Assembly (NCBI RefSeq): GCF_023159225.1 | Contig: NC_063184.1 | Span: 15,737,528-15,801,527, forward strand | Source: Perognathus longimembris pacificus | Taxonomy: Eukaryota; Chordata; Mammalia; Rodentia; Heteromyidae | Direction of reading: 5' to 3' | DNA length: 64,000 nucleotides | Shown: in pieces, positions 38,701-50,700 of the stretch | Numbering within the stretch: the first letter of the stretch is position 1 | Layout of the letters: each line of letters begins with the position of its first letter | Made by a program: the position numbers and the translations under genes | Notes under the pieces: model-generated | Seen by the model: the letters and a program-made list of their open reading frames with translations, nothing else | The model's database searches: none | Told to the model about the DNA's origin: nothing

Positions 38701-41700
38701 AAAGACTAGGAAGTTTATTTTCAAAAACCAAAAGCTGGATCTCTCCAATGTCACCATGTCAGGCAGCACTGAGTGACAGAAGCCATTGTTGAGGCCACCC
38801 GTGGAAACATAGAAGCAAGGGCACAGACAGTAGACACACACAAACTGAAACTCTTAAGATTTGTGAACATGAATTGAGTCACTGACTAAATTCAGAGGAC
38901 CACCCACTTTCAGACGAGATTATACAGACAAATGAGATGGAGGGAGGAAATACTATAAATCTGTTTTAATTATTGTGATGCGTAGGGATGTACTGGAGTC
39001 TTGCCCTTGAGCCTGTGTAATTTCTGAGAATTTCCCCTTTGAATTATAGCTATCTATAAAACTTGATGATCATGTAGAAAGATTAAGATATTATAGTGAA
39101 CACTAACCTACATTTCCGCCTCTCTTTCAGACTTGGGAAGATCCTAATCAGAAAGATAAGAACACAGACTGCTGTGGAGATAATGACCCTATTGATGTTT
39201 GTGAAATAGGCTCCAAGGTTGGTTTTATAGACTATGTTTGTTACAACATATGCTTTGATTTATTCACGCTATAAAGTTTCATTTTTGCCTCTAGTCCTTC
39301 AACTCTTCAAAGTGCAAGCTATTGATTTCTCTGATATCTGGTCTCTTATATATTTACTTCCTTCTCTTAACTCAGGGGTTAGTACATTACAGCAAGGAAA
39401 ACACAGCCACCCCTTCATATGTAAAATGTAGCTATGCCCTTTTGTACCACGTGGTAGAGTTGAGGAATTGTACAAGAGATCGTGGGGTCCACAAATCCTG
39501 AAATATTTACTGTCTGACCCTTTACAGGACGTTTGCCAAGCCCTGTCTGTCCTCAGCTTCCCTGTCATTATCCAGACACAAACTTTAATCCTGATGAAAG
39601 CCAGCTGCTTCAAGCCTCTCTCCTTTTTCATTTGTTTTACTTCTTTTCCTATTCATCTTTCTTTTCTTTCTTTTGCTTCTTGTTTTTTTTTTTCTCTTCC
39701 ACTGTCTCTCTTCCTCTACTTTCTTTTCTTTTTTCCCCTCCTTTCTTTTTCCCCTCCCTCTTGCTCTTTTCTTGCAGGTGAAACAGCCTTATTCCATTTG
39801 TATTTCTAGGGTTTTTTATTTGTTTGTTTGCCAGTCCTGGGCTTGATCTCAGGGCTGAGGTACTATCCCTGAGCCTCTTTTTGCTTGAGGCCAATGCTCT
39901 ACCACTTGAGCCACAGCACCACTTCTGGATTTTTCTGAGTTTTCTTGGAGATAAGAATCTCATGGCTTTTCTTCCCAGGCTGGCTTTGAATCGTTATCCT
40001 AAGATTTCAACCTTCTTAGTATCTCTAGTTTCCTACACAGATTAGTTACAATACATATTTGTGTATTGTAATACATGTTTGTGACTGTAATTCTTGTGTA
40101 TCTCCAGCAGAAATAAGAACAAATTACAAGTCTTGTTTTTAAATTTTAAGCTATCGTTGTGAGAATTTACTTTTTGAACTTTTTCTCCCAGAGTTGGTAG
40201 CAAAGTATGCATAAAATGAGAGATTAGAAAGAATGAGTATGATATTAAGCTGTTTTTCACTCACATTCATGTATCTTGATAGAGTCTTATTATGAAATAG
40301 TAACTTTCTTTTTTTTTATGTTTTTTTGTTTGTTTGTTTTTGCCAGACCTGGGGCTTGGACTCAGGGCCTGAGCACTGTCCCTGGCTTCTTTTTGCTCAA
40401 GGCTAGCACTCTGCCACTTGAGCCACAGCGCCACTTCTGGCTGTTTTTTATATATGTGGTGCTGGGGAATCGAACCCAGAGCTTCCCGTATACGAATCAA
40501 GCGCTCTTGCCACTAGGCCATATTCCCAGCCCAAAATAGTAACTTTCTAATCTTAAGGTCACTAAATTAAATAATATTACTTTGATGGAAAGATCATATA
40601 AAATTTTGTATTCTCTGGGTACAATACCTGTCCTATCCTGTTCATGTTTAGTATAAATTATTAAATTGGTTGAAACATTATGCAGGTGTTAAATGTGAGT
40701 AAAAATATTAAATTATAAAGTGTCTATTTTCACCCATGCACAGATGTGTCAGTGAATATGTAATTAATGAGACGGTTAACTGGAAGGAATCCTATGAAAA
40801 TATTTGTATGTGCTAAATTGATTTGACTTAGTGACACTAATTTGTTACTGACAGAACAGATTAATAACTCAGAAAAATCAATATGGGTTCTTAAATGTGT
40901 TAGTCACTGAATATGCAGAATACAATGAAAGATTTTTTAACGGTGATTTTTAAGTACAGTATTATTATCTTTAATGCTTAATAGATAGCCAGTGTGTACG
41001 AATTCTTGAAGAATATATTGACTAATCCTTGTAATGTTTTGTGTAGATAAGATATTAATTGTAAATTATTAAATGGAAGTACTTCTACTTGAATATTGAT
41101 TAGAATATTGTAAGGTATGTAGGAGAAATGCTCATGGTGTAAGAATTAACAAGAGTTGCTGGAAAGATACTCTAAAATGATGAAATTATTAGAAGAATGT
41201 GGAAGAAAAAAGTGTATTCCTAAACACCATGGTTTACCAGTAAGCAAAATATTGCTATTTTATACTGAACTTACCGTTTTGTAAGCCTAGTTATTGTTTG
41301 AATTCAGTGATCCCAAAAATACTAGTTTTTCTTCTCTAGGAACAGATTCCTTAATTTTTATGTGCTTTTATCTTTATCTTTTGCCCTTTTTTTTTCCAGA
41401 ATATTTAAGGTTCACCGTCAGTGTTATTTATTATAGACAATTCTGGTTTTATTCATGGGCAAGAAATTAGGACAAATCTTTCCTCAAAATCCTGCTATTC
41501 CAATAAATAATATTGTTTTTATTTTTCCATGTTTTCTTCTCAGATAAATATGCATACATTTGAGTTTTGAGTATTTTTTTCCTTTTTTTTTTTTTTTTGT
41601 TATAGAACTTCTCCTTTTTAATTTCTTTTGGGATAGCTAGATTTTCCAGAATGGTACTTGAAAGATGTCTGCCATGATTTCCATATCTGTGGACATGGTA

Positions 41701-44700
41701 AGACATTTCACTCTAGATTGTGTTATTTTATCTCCTAGCTTGCTGTAAAATAGGAACAGTTCAGGCCTCAGGCATTCTGCTATACCAGACTCTTGAGGAT
41801 AAGGTGTGGGTAGGTGTATGAGAGCTCAATGTAATGTTATGAGCCCTTAAAAACAAAGCATTTGCTTTGGCTAGAAGGGACATGAGAGGTCATGTGAGAA
41901 TGTCATGCAAGAAGTGCAGATACCTCATTGCTGGTTTGGAGATGAGGAAGGAATGGCTCTTGAGAAGGATAGAGGCCAACTTTAGTTGCAGAGAGCAGCC
42001 CGTTTGACATCCAGCAAGAAGACAGAGGCCTCTGTTATACAACTACAAGAAACCAACAGGAGAGTCCTTTCTTGTTTCTAGCTTTGAGAGGCCCTACGCA
42101 GAGAATGCAGACTATAGGCCAAGACACCTGAGCTGTAGAAAGAAACAGATGATAAATTTATACTATTTTAAGCCTCTCAGTTTTAATAATTTATTACGCA
42201 ATATTGGAAAACCTGATTCATGCTATCTTTTAAGTAGTATTTCATTATTTTCCTGTATTGACTGAACCTCGTTGAAGTTTACCCCCATTTAAATTCTGAG
42301 TCACCATAGGATGTAGGTTAGAGTTTCCTAAGTTCTGAATCTGCATAGAAGGTACAGTGGAGGTCTGAGATGTGCTGCTCATTCCAGACTCTGGAGGATC
42401 AGCAGTGGGTAGGTGTGTGCTAAGTCCATGTAGAGCTCAGAGGGGGAAACACTGGTATCTATAGAGACAATCTTGTATGATTTTTCGTTCATAGTCTGCT
42501 CTCCCTGGGCTCTTCTCATAGTGGATCAGTGAGGTTGTCTTTATTTGACTATTGAGAAACATGTAAAATATTACATGAAGCCGTTTTCTTCAGGTTGCCT
42601 CTTCTAACAGTGGTGGAAGAATCCGATCACGTTGTTAATAATTAAAAATCCTATCATTTGAAATTTTTTGCAATGGCTACCAAAATTGATAACCTGACTT
42701 TGACTTCACTTAAAACTTTTGAGGCATACAGAATCCCACCTTACTTTCAAGCATGATGAACTCCATTAGTCCTGCAGAATTGATTTAAAAAAAAATCTTC
42801 CATATAAAATAATTTTCTTGGGAGGGTAGACTTATAGTTGAACTGGGAAAGAACATATCTCCTCATAGCCAGAGCAGTTTATTGCTTTTGTCAATATGAC
42901 CTGTCATAATATTTACTAAAGAAGTAGATATGCAGTCACCATCTAAAGACGACTTTGTAAGGGGTGTGCTATGCCTGGCTTCTATGTTTGGCTATGAGAA
43001 GAATACTTTAATCAGATATACAGAACACTGTGATAGAAAGTTTCCTTTAATGCATATTGTTAATGGACGGAAGAAATCAAGCAGAATCCTGCAAATTGAT
43101 AATAGGATTTTGACATTGATAACCGAAATTTTAACATTGTAAGTTAACATTGAAACATTGTAAGTTTCTTATTCCTTAGTCATCTAAGATTAAACATTAT
43201 ACAGCTGGTATAAATTTGTTGAATTGATACCAATTGAAGTTACCATTTTTTTTCCTAAGCATCTTTTGTTTGATTTTTTTCTTCATACTTTGTAAAGATG
43301 TTAAAGCAATAGTTTGCTTGAAATAAAATGATCTTATGCTCTTATGCAATCAGAGGACATCTATTTTTTATGAAACTTTATCATCCATTAGGTATGCTTC
43401 CTGCTTGCCTATAAACCCATATGAATTTTTAAATAAATTTCTGAATATAAAATAAAATAATTTAGCTTTTTTTTTTTTTTTTTTTTTTGCCAGTCCTGGG
43501 GCTTGAACTCAAGGCCTGGGCCACTGTCCCTGAGCCTCTCTGTGCTCAAGGCTAGTGCTGTACCACTTGAACCACAGCACTACTCTGGCCTTTCTGAGTA
43601 GTTTATTATAGTCTTGTAGACAGACTTTTCCTGCCTGGGCTGGCTTTGAACCACGAGCCTCAGATCTCAGCCTCCTGAGTACTAGGATTAAAGGCATGAG
43701 CCACAAGTGCCTGGCTCTAGAAGGAGCTTTTAAGCTTTATGTGAGTCCCAAGAACTTTCAAAACACCCTTTGTACCCAACTTGTGTAACATTAGTGTTAT
43801 CATTTGTATGGGCTTTTATGTTACTTGGGTAAACTCTCCAGAGCCTTGCAAATGGTGACTCTCTTCTTCTATTTAAAGGTTCTTTCTCGAGGAGAAGTGG
43901 TTCAGGTGAAGATCCTTGGAGTTTTGGCTCTTATTGATGAGGGAGAAACAGACTGGAAATTAATTGCTATCAACGTAAATGATCCTGAAGCTGAAAAGTT
44001 TCATGGTAAGTCTGGAACTTCCCAAGTAAATTACTGTGTCATTAGAATTCTTAAAACTTAAAACATGGTCATGTAAAATATAATTGATAAATGGGAAGTT
44101 AAATATTCAAATTTCATTTTTAATTTTCTTCCCATAGATTGTAAAAGGGATCTAATTCTTTGTCTATGGAGTAGGAGAAAGGAGCTCGTGTCAACCAATA
44201 GTAGTTCCAATTAAGAAAGTGTGTGCTGAGATCTCCCATCCATTCTCTCCCCATTCCCTCTTCCGTTTACTTCCATCCCTTCCTCTCTTCCTTCCTTCCA
44301 CCCCCCTCCTGTCCTGTTCCTGTCTTTTTGCTCTTGTCTTTAGTTCTTTTGAGTAACTGGCCCATTCTGTAAATAATGTGCTTATAGCTTATTTCTTAAT
44401 TTTTATTTTTTCTTTATGGACATAAGTTGTTACTCTAAGATAGGGAATTCATCTCTAAACATTTCTTGATTATGTTTCATTTCCTTCAGTTATTCCAGTA
44501 ACTCCTAAGTAATGTTAAACCAGGATCCTCAGATCTCAGCTTCCTGTGTAGCTAGGATTACAGGCAGGAACTACCAGAGCCCAGCTTCTGATATGGTTTT
44601 GATATACCAGTGTGCCCATTTGTTCCTGATTTAGTTTGATAATTCACAAGTGGTAACTTTTTTTTTGTTTAAATACGTGATCAGTCATGCTTCATGCTTT

Positions 44701-47700
44701 GTCCTAGCCAGGTGGTGGCTGGTTACTTTCACAAGCAAGAGTCAGGGTTATACCGCCTCAGCACCTTTTCTCCAAAGCCAGCACACTGCTGCTTATGAAA
44801 TGGAGTTCCCCAAGGCCAACACAGCCTGCAGAGCTCCCATTCTGTACAGCAGGGAGTAACTTCAGGGTGTGGCCTGAGCTCCATGATATCTTTATCTATA
44901 TATACACTTTTTTTTTTTTACCATATTGCTAGGGACATATTTAAGCTGTGATGTTTCCAAAGAAATTTTGGAGTTTTTTTGTGATGAAATGGATTCTCTG
45001 GTCCGAATAGACTTATGTGCAGACGTAGATGAAGTATAGTGTGGTGTCTTACACTTTAGTTTTTAACTTTGACATGAGTGAACTAAAACTTGCCCTTGCA
45101 TCAGAGAGCAAGTTCCAATGACCTTATGTCTGTCATTTTAACATTACTAACTTAAATCTTCAAGTTTTACCTACTAGGACTGGGATATGCCCTAAAATCT
45201 CACAAAAGTCTAAATAACACTTGAAACTAAAACACCTTGTTTTCCCAAACAAAACTGATCACTGTGGCAGACTCATTAACACTTGGAGGCCATTTTTGCA
45301 CTGCAGTTAGGTTCCAGGCCCTAGTGATTGTAATGGTACCTTAATTGCCTGAAAGAGTAATAAGACTCTCAGGGCATGTAAATTGTTACATAGAGTGACT
45401 GGGCCATTAGAGATAATAGTACTTGCTTATAAAATAACCAAATTCAGAGCTTTTCACAAGATGGAAGTGCTGCGGCTTCTGTCACTTCTCTCTCGGTTAA
45501 ATTAACCACATACCTAATGTAGAGCTTTGGAAATTCACCAAGCACCAAACAGGTGTTTGACCCTCTGCAGAACTTCCACAATACCTTGGGACCTTTACTA
45601 GGGGAGGGATGTCAAGAACAAGTTAACTGGGCTGGGGATATAGCCTAGTGGCAAGAGTGCCTGCCTCGGATACACGAGGCCCTAGGTTCGATTCCCCAGC
45701 ACCACATATACAGAAAACGGCCAGAAGCGGCGCTGTGGCTCAAGTGGCAGAGTGCTAGCCTTGAGCGGCAAGAAGCCAGGGACAGTGCTCAGGCCCTGAG
45801 TCCAAGGCCCAGGACTGGCCAAAAAAAAAAAAAAAAAAGAACAAGTTAACTGAGGCCTAGCAGCTATTTCTATGTGCTGAGCAAGGAAAATTTCTGCTGC
45901 TTTTTTCTCTTTATAAGTGAACACTTGCCTATTGTCTAGCAAGAAGTGTTGCCTTTGCAGTGACATTACAGTTTTAAAATATGATAGATTAAAAACATAC
46001 TGAAATCAGGTCAATCTGTTATGAGAGTTTTATGTTTCAGATGTGTAGAATTTCAATATTTAGGAAGATGTGCAAGTCAAAGCTGTATCATTTTATTGTC
46101 TCTCAGGAGAGGAATAAATGTAGAAACTGCATGGCTTAATCCTTCATTTAGTAAGTAAACACTTCTAGTGACCCTGCAATAATTATTTTTTTAAAACAAG
46201 CAAATTATGATAGTGTTTAATTTTCTTCTTTCTGGAATAAAATCTAATCCTATCATTTGGGAAAGACAGAAAAAGAAGAGGGAATAACTGGTAATCTTGA
46301 GGGAGAGCATTCGAGTTAATCTGTGTAATGGGAAAGAAGAGTTCAGTCTGCTTCCCTGCTTTGTTAGTAAGCAGTGGATGCACTTGGGCTGGGAAGTGTC
46401 ACTGTTTTCATGCTAGCTGCAGCAGCATTATGCCTACTAACTACTCCAAAAGCAATTTTCTCATAACTCCAATCAAGATGCCTGCTGTTCCTATTCATTC
46501 AGATAAGGAAACTGAGGTGGGGAGTGGTTACTAACCCCTCTGAAATAACCCCTCCACAGCCATTTTGAGCCCCATTTGGTTCCAAGAGCCCATGATCAAG
46601 GCTGCATCACACTACTCTTCTGAAAACTACTGGGTTAGTTGGCTAAATGTGTTATCTTCTGGGATTTAAGATCATTTTCTGTTAAATAATGAGGACATCA
46701 GTAAGATATAATTAGAGGTCTGGTAAGAAGGTAGCTCTTTTCATCTTTTTCCCTTTGATTCCATTAATGAATATATCTTAGAGATGTGGGTGAGTAGGCT
46801 AGGGTGTGGAGGAGGCAGTTAAAGAACAGGGACAAATTGAGTTAAATGCACTATAATTACAAGTTAAATTACTGGGAGTTTGCTGATCTTTTTTGAACCT
46901 TGACATATTATAGTTTTTTAGGTTTCAGTCATAATTCTATCATGTGAAATATGGGGAGGGCTGTAGAGTCTAAAATACTCCCTTTGCTTGTTTGTTATTT
47001 GGCCTTAGAAGACTCATATAACTCCCAAAGCCTGAGTTCCTTCCTGTCTACAATTGCAGGGATGATTGTCTGTTTGTCTTCTAGGAAATGCTTTTAACCC
47101 ATTTTCTTCTGTCTATCTTCCTTTCTAAGTTGAAAGATCCAAATATCATCCAAGTTCCTACTTAAAGAGATAGTTTGTTTTTATTGTCATCATTATTATT
47201 AGCATAATAATTGTACATAGTAATAGAATTCACTGCGATATTTCCACACATCATAGAACCGCTGCTTGCATCATTCTTGAGATAGATTTCCTAGGGCCTC
47301 TGGACCATTTTTAAGTATTCCAGGGGAACTCCTACTAGATGAAGCTGGAAGTTCAGTGTGTGTGACCCAGAGCTGTGCTTTCATCCACTTTCAATTTCTT
47401 CTTGGACATGTGAGAGTTCTTATGAACTTGTAATTAACCTATTTTTGGAAAAGTCTACCAGTTCTTCTAGGACTGAGTATGTAGGTATATATGTAGAATT
47501 TGTCTTTTTAAACCCCTTTGGACAAAATGTTAGCATTTGGCTATTCCCTGGTTTGCTGGTTGGTTGATTGGTTTTTCTTTCTTTATAATAAAGACAAAGA
47601 AGTATGGTATTAAATTTATATTTCAGATTTTTTTCTAATTAAAAGAAAAAGCTGAGCACCAGTGGCTCATGCCTGTAATCCTAGCTACTACTCAGGAGGC

Positions 47701-50700
47701 TGAGATCTGAGGATATGGTTCAAAGCCAGCCTGGGCAGAAAAAGCCCAATGAGACTCATCTCCAGTTAACCACTCACAAACCAGAAGTGGCAGTGTGGCT
47801 CAAGTGGTAGAGCATTAGCCTTGAGCATACTCTAGGATAGTGCCTAGGTCCTGAGTTCAAGCCCCACAATTGACAATAAATAAATAAATAAATATTAAAA
47901 TAAAAATCCTGGGCTGGGAATATGGCCTAGTGGCAAGAGTGCTTGCCTTGTATACTTGAAGCCCTGGGTTCGATTCCCCAGCACCACATATATAGAAAAT
48001 GGCCAGAAGTGGCACTGTGGCTCAAGTGGTAGAGTGCTCTAGCCTTGAACAAAAAGAAGCTAGGGACAGTGCTCTGCCCCTGAGTTCAAGGCCCAGGACT
48101 GGCAAAACAAAAAACAAAAACAAAAAAACTTGTCAAGATTCATTATATTCACAAACTGGCATGTTGAATTGAAACTGCTTTGTACAACTACTTAAGACTA
48201 ATAAATAAATAGAAAAAGAAATTTAAAAAATAAAAATCCTCAGTTGTGTTCTGATTTGGTGGAAATAATCCAGGTAAACACAGCATTATAATATCTTTTG
48301 TTCTGATCTTGAGTCACTTGACTTGAGTACAAGTGACTTTCAGTTGTGGAAATGGATGGTAACATTACAAATCTGAATTACATTGTTTAAAAACATTCCT
48401 TGGTGATTTTGTACAGTGCCCAACATGGGCACTAATTTCAAGGACAGTTAGTAAATATGTAAATGCACTTGTATGTATTAGAACAAAAATGAACGTTTTC
48501 AGTAAAGTTTGAAAATACCTTCCAACTAGATACATTTTCAGGACTTTCAAAGCAAGAAACCACTTGTTTACATTGGAAACTTTGGTATTTTTAATTTTAG
48601 AATTTTTACAGTCATGTGTACTTACATCATTTTTATATTGGTGACATTCTGGATTTTGTCATCTGTCATGAGTGATATTTGTAAGTGACCAACAATCTGA
48701 CACATCATACAATCTGTCATCAAGTTATTTCTGACCTCAGAAATACCTTTCAGACCTTGTGTCTTTTTTTCTTTTACCTTATACTAGCACATCTTGCTTT
48801 TGCATTAAAACAGTGTTACCAAGCTTACCTGGTTCTTAATCTTACTTTAAAAGAAAGTTTAAAGTTTTCTGACTTCTCATTCTTTACAGGAAAATTTGAA
48901 TTCTCTTAAGTTGCTAAATGTTTTTAGTAATCTACCAGTTTTTCTAGACATTCACACAGTTATAACAGCATTCACAGCACTTTAGCTTCTCTCCCTAGAA
49001 ATTTAGGCTTGCCTCACTAGCTTTACAAATACACGTCCATCCCTGAAGTATCATTGTCTACCTGAAAACACCTGCTTTTCTTTTGAGAATCAGTCCAAAT
49101 GTCACTTTCCAGTGAAGTGCTTGACTATAAGACAAACATGATTGGTTACCAAAACCCCTTTTCTTTTTGCCCACATTATTTTGTTTGATTCTGTGAAGTA
49201 TGTTTGATTTCACATATGTTTAGTTTGCTTGTTTCCATCTACTAAGTTAGGAACTCTTTTTAGAGCTGGGGACTAACTCTCATGATTTTTGTCTTTTTGA
49301 ATTTCTGTCTTCATGTTACTTAGAGCTAACCTGAGTGAGTATGCTGAATAATTCAAGTCTCATTTTAAAACAATATTTTTATCCACTTTTAAATAATTTT
49401 TACATAAATGTAGTCCTTTCCCACCTTGGGAATCTAATTTAAAAACACTGGGAAATAAATAAATTTTAAGAACTAAATTATAATAATTTTAGTGCTAAAA
49501 ATAAATATCATTAAATAAGAAATTAATTACAAATTAATTTGTAGAGCATTTGTCTAACATGTACAGGGACGCCCTGAGTTCAGTCTCCATAATTATAATA
49601 AAAATTGTCAATTCATTTGGAGTCTAATCTTTAGTATCAACCACAGTGGAGCTGTGGCGGATGTTGCCAAATGGTCAGATTTGGGACACTTTAGAAAAAG
49701 AACTGAGAAGAATTACTATTAGACGGGGCAAAGCAGTAAAAAAAATTATATAAGATCCATAGTGTCAAGGAGCTGAGAGGAACAAGTCTGTAATACTAAG
49801 AACTCTAAATCATAGAAAACCTAAAAGAATAAAAAAAAAAAAAAAGAAAACCTAAAAGAAGGTCTGGAGATGTGGCTTAAGTGGTAAAATATCTCCCTAG
49901 CAAGTTAGGGGCACGGAGTTCAAATCTCAATACTGCCCAAACAAACAAAAACCCCAAATTTACATGCTAAAATCCAAAGCAGTGATCAAATATATAGAGA
50001 GATAGAAGATAGGTAGGTAGAACACACACCCTATTCCAGCTTTTTTTTGGCCAGTCCTGGGGCTTGGACTCAGGGCCCAAGCACTATCCCTGACTTCTTT
50101 TTGCTCAAGGCTAGCACTCTACCACTTGAGCCACAGCGCCACTTCTGGCCATTTTCTGTATGTGGTGCTGGGGAATTGAACCCAGGGTTTCATGTATATG
50201 CGGCAAGCACTCTTGCCACTAGGCCATATCCCCAGCCCCCATTCCAGCTTTTTTTTAAGGGCTTCATTAGTGTTATAAACTGGATCTCTTGCTTCATTTT
50301 CCCTTGACTACAGAATAATCCTTTCTCTACAAGGTAAATGGAGAAAGTACCCTAAAACACAGATTTCTCTGCCCAGACCATGTCATATTTAAAGCCAAAG
50401 GTGCCTGGTGTGGACCCAGGACTCCCATGTGATCAGTGCCCATGTGACGGCTGTGTGGCTGTTTCTCTGCACTCTTCTCACAGGCCCTCTTTATTCACCC
50501 TGCTCTAGCCTCAGGACTTGTACTCATCAAAAGCATAGTCTTGGTTCAGAATATTTGCCCTGTCTTCCTCCCTGGAGTATACTTTTTAAAAAAGTCTCAC
50601 ACTTCATCCAAGAGCCTACTAAAACTCATTTTATCAGATGCCATCTGTGACCTCTTAGGCTAAATCCCTCTATCTATGTTGTAGAACACTGCTACTTCTC

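Larger units (their letters stand above)
30285..39130 (+). other. PPA2: PPA2 intron 5 (8,846 bp)
   Basis: Donor GTAACG, acceptor TCTTTCAG. It contains two IDL-Geo copies on the + strand (31632, 37952) and one on the - strand (35634), several older SINEs, an antisense L1 with target-site duplication (32036-32734), a GT microsatellite and a second-type L1 3' end (38490-38625). I recognise nothing in 30790-31600, 34220-35240, 35850-37110, 37370-37930 or 38650-39120. Confidence 0.85.
39218..43878 (+). other. PPA2: PPA2 intron 6 (4,661 bp)
   Basis: Donor GTTGGT and acceptor ATTTAAAG are both weak. It contains a CT-rich tract, SINEs (39812, 40310, 43462) and a MaLR-type LTR remnant (41780-42215). 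I recognise nothing in 39230-39640, 40560-41570 or 42440-43450. Confidence 0.85.

Noticed and set aside
43804..44061. 85-codon frame through exon 7 as an intronless gene
   Set aside because: Only the central 42 codons are conserved; both ends are intron bounded by the acceptor at 43878 and donor at 44006.
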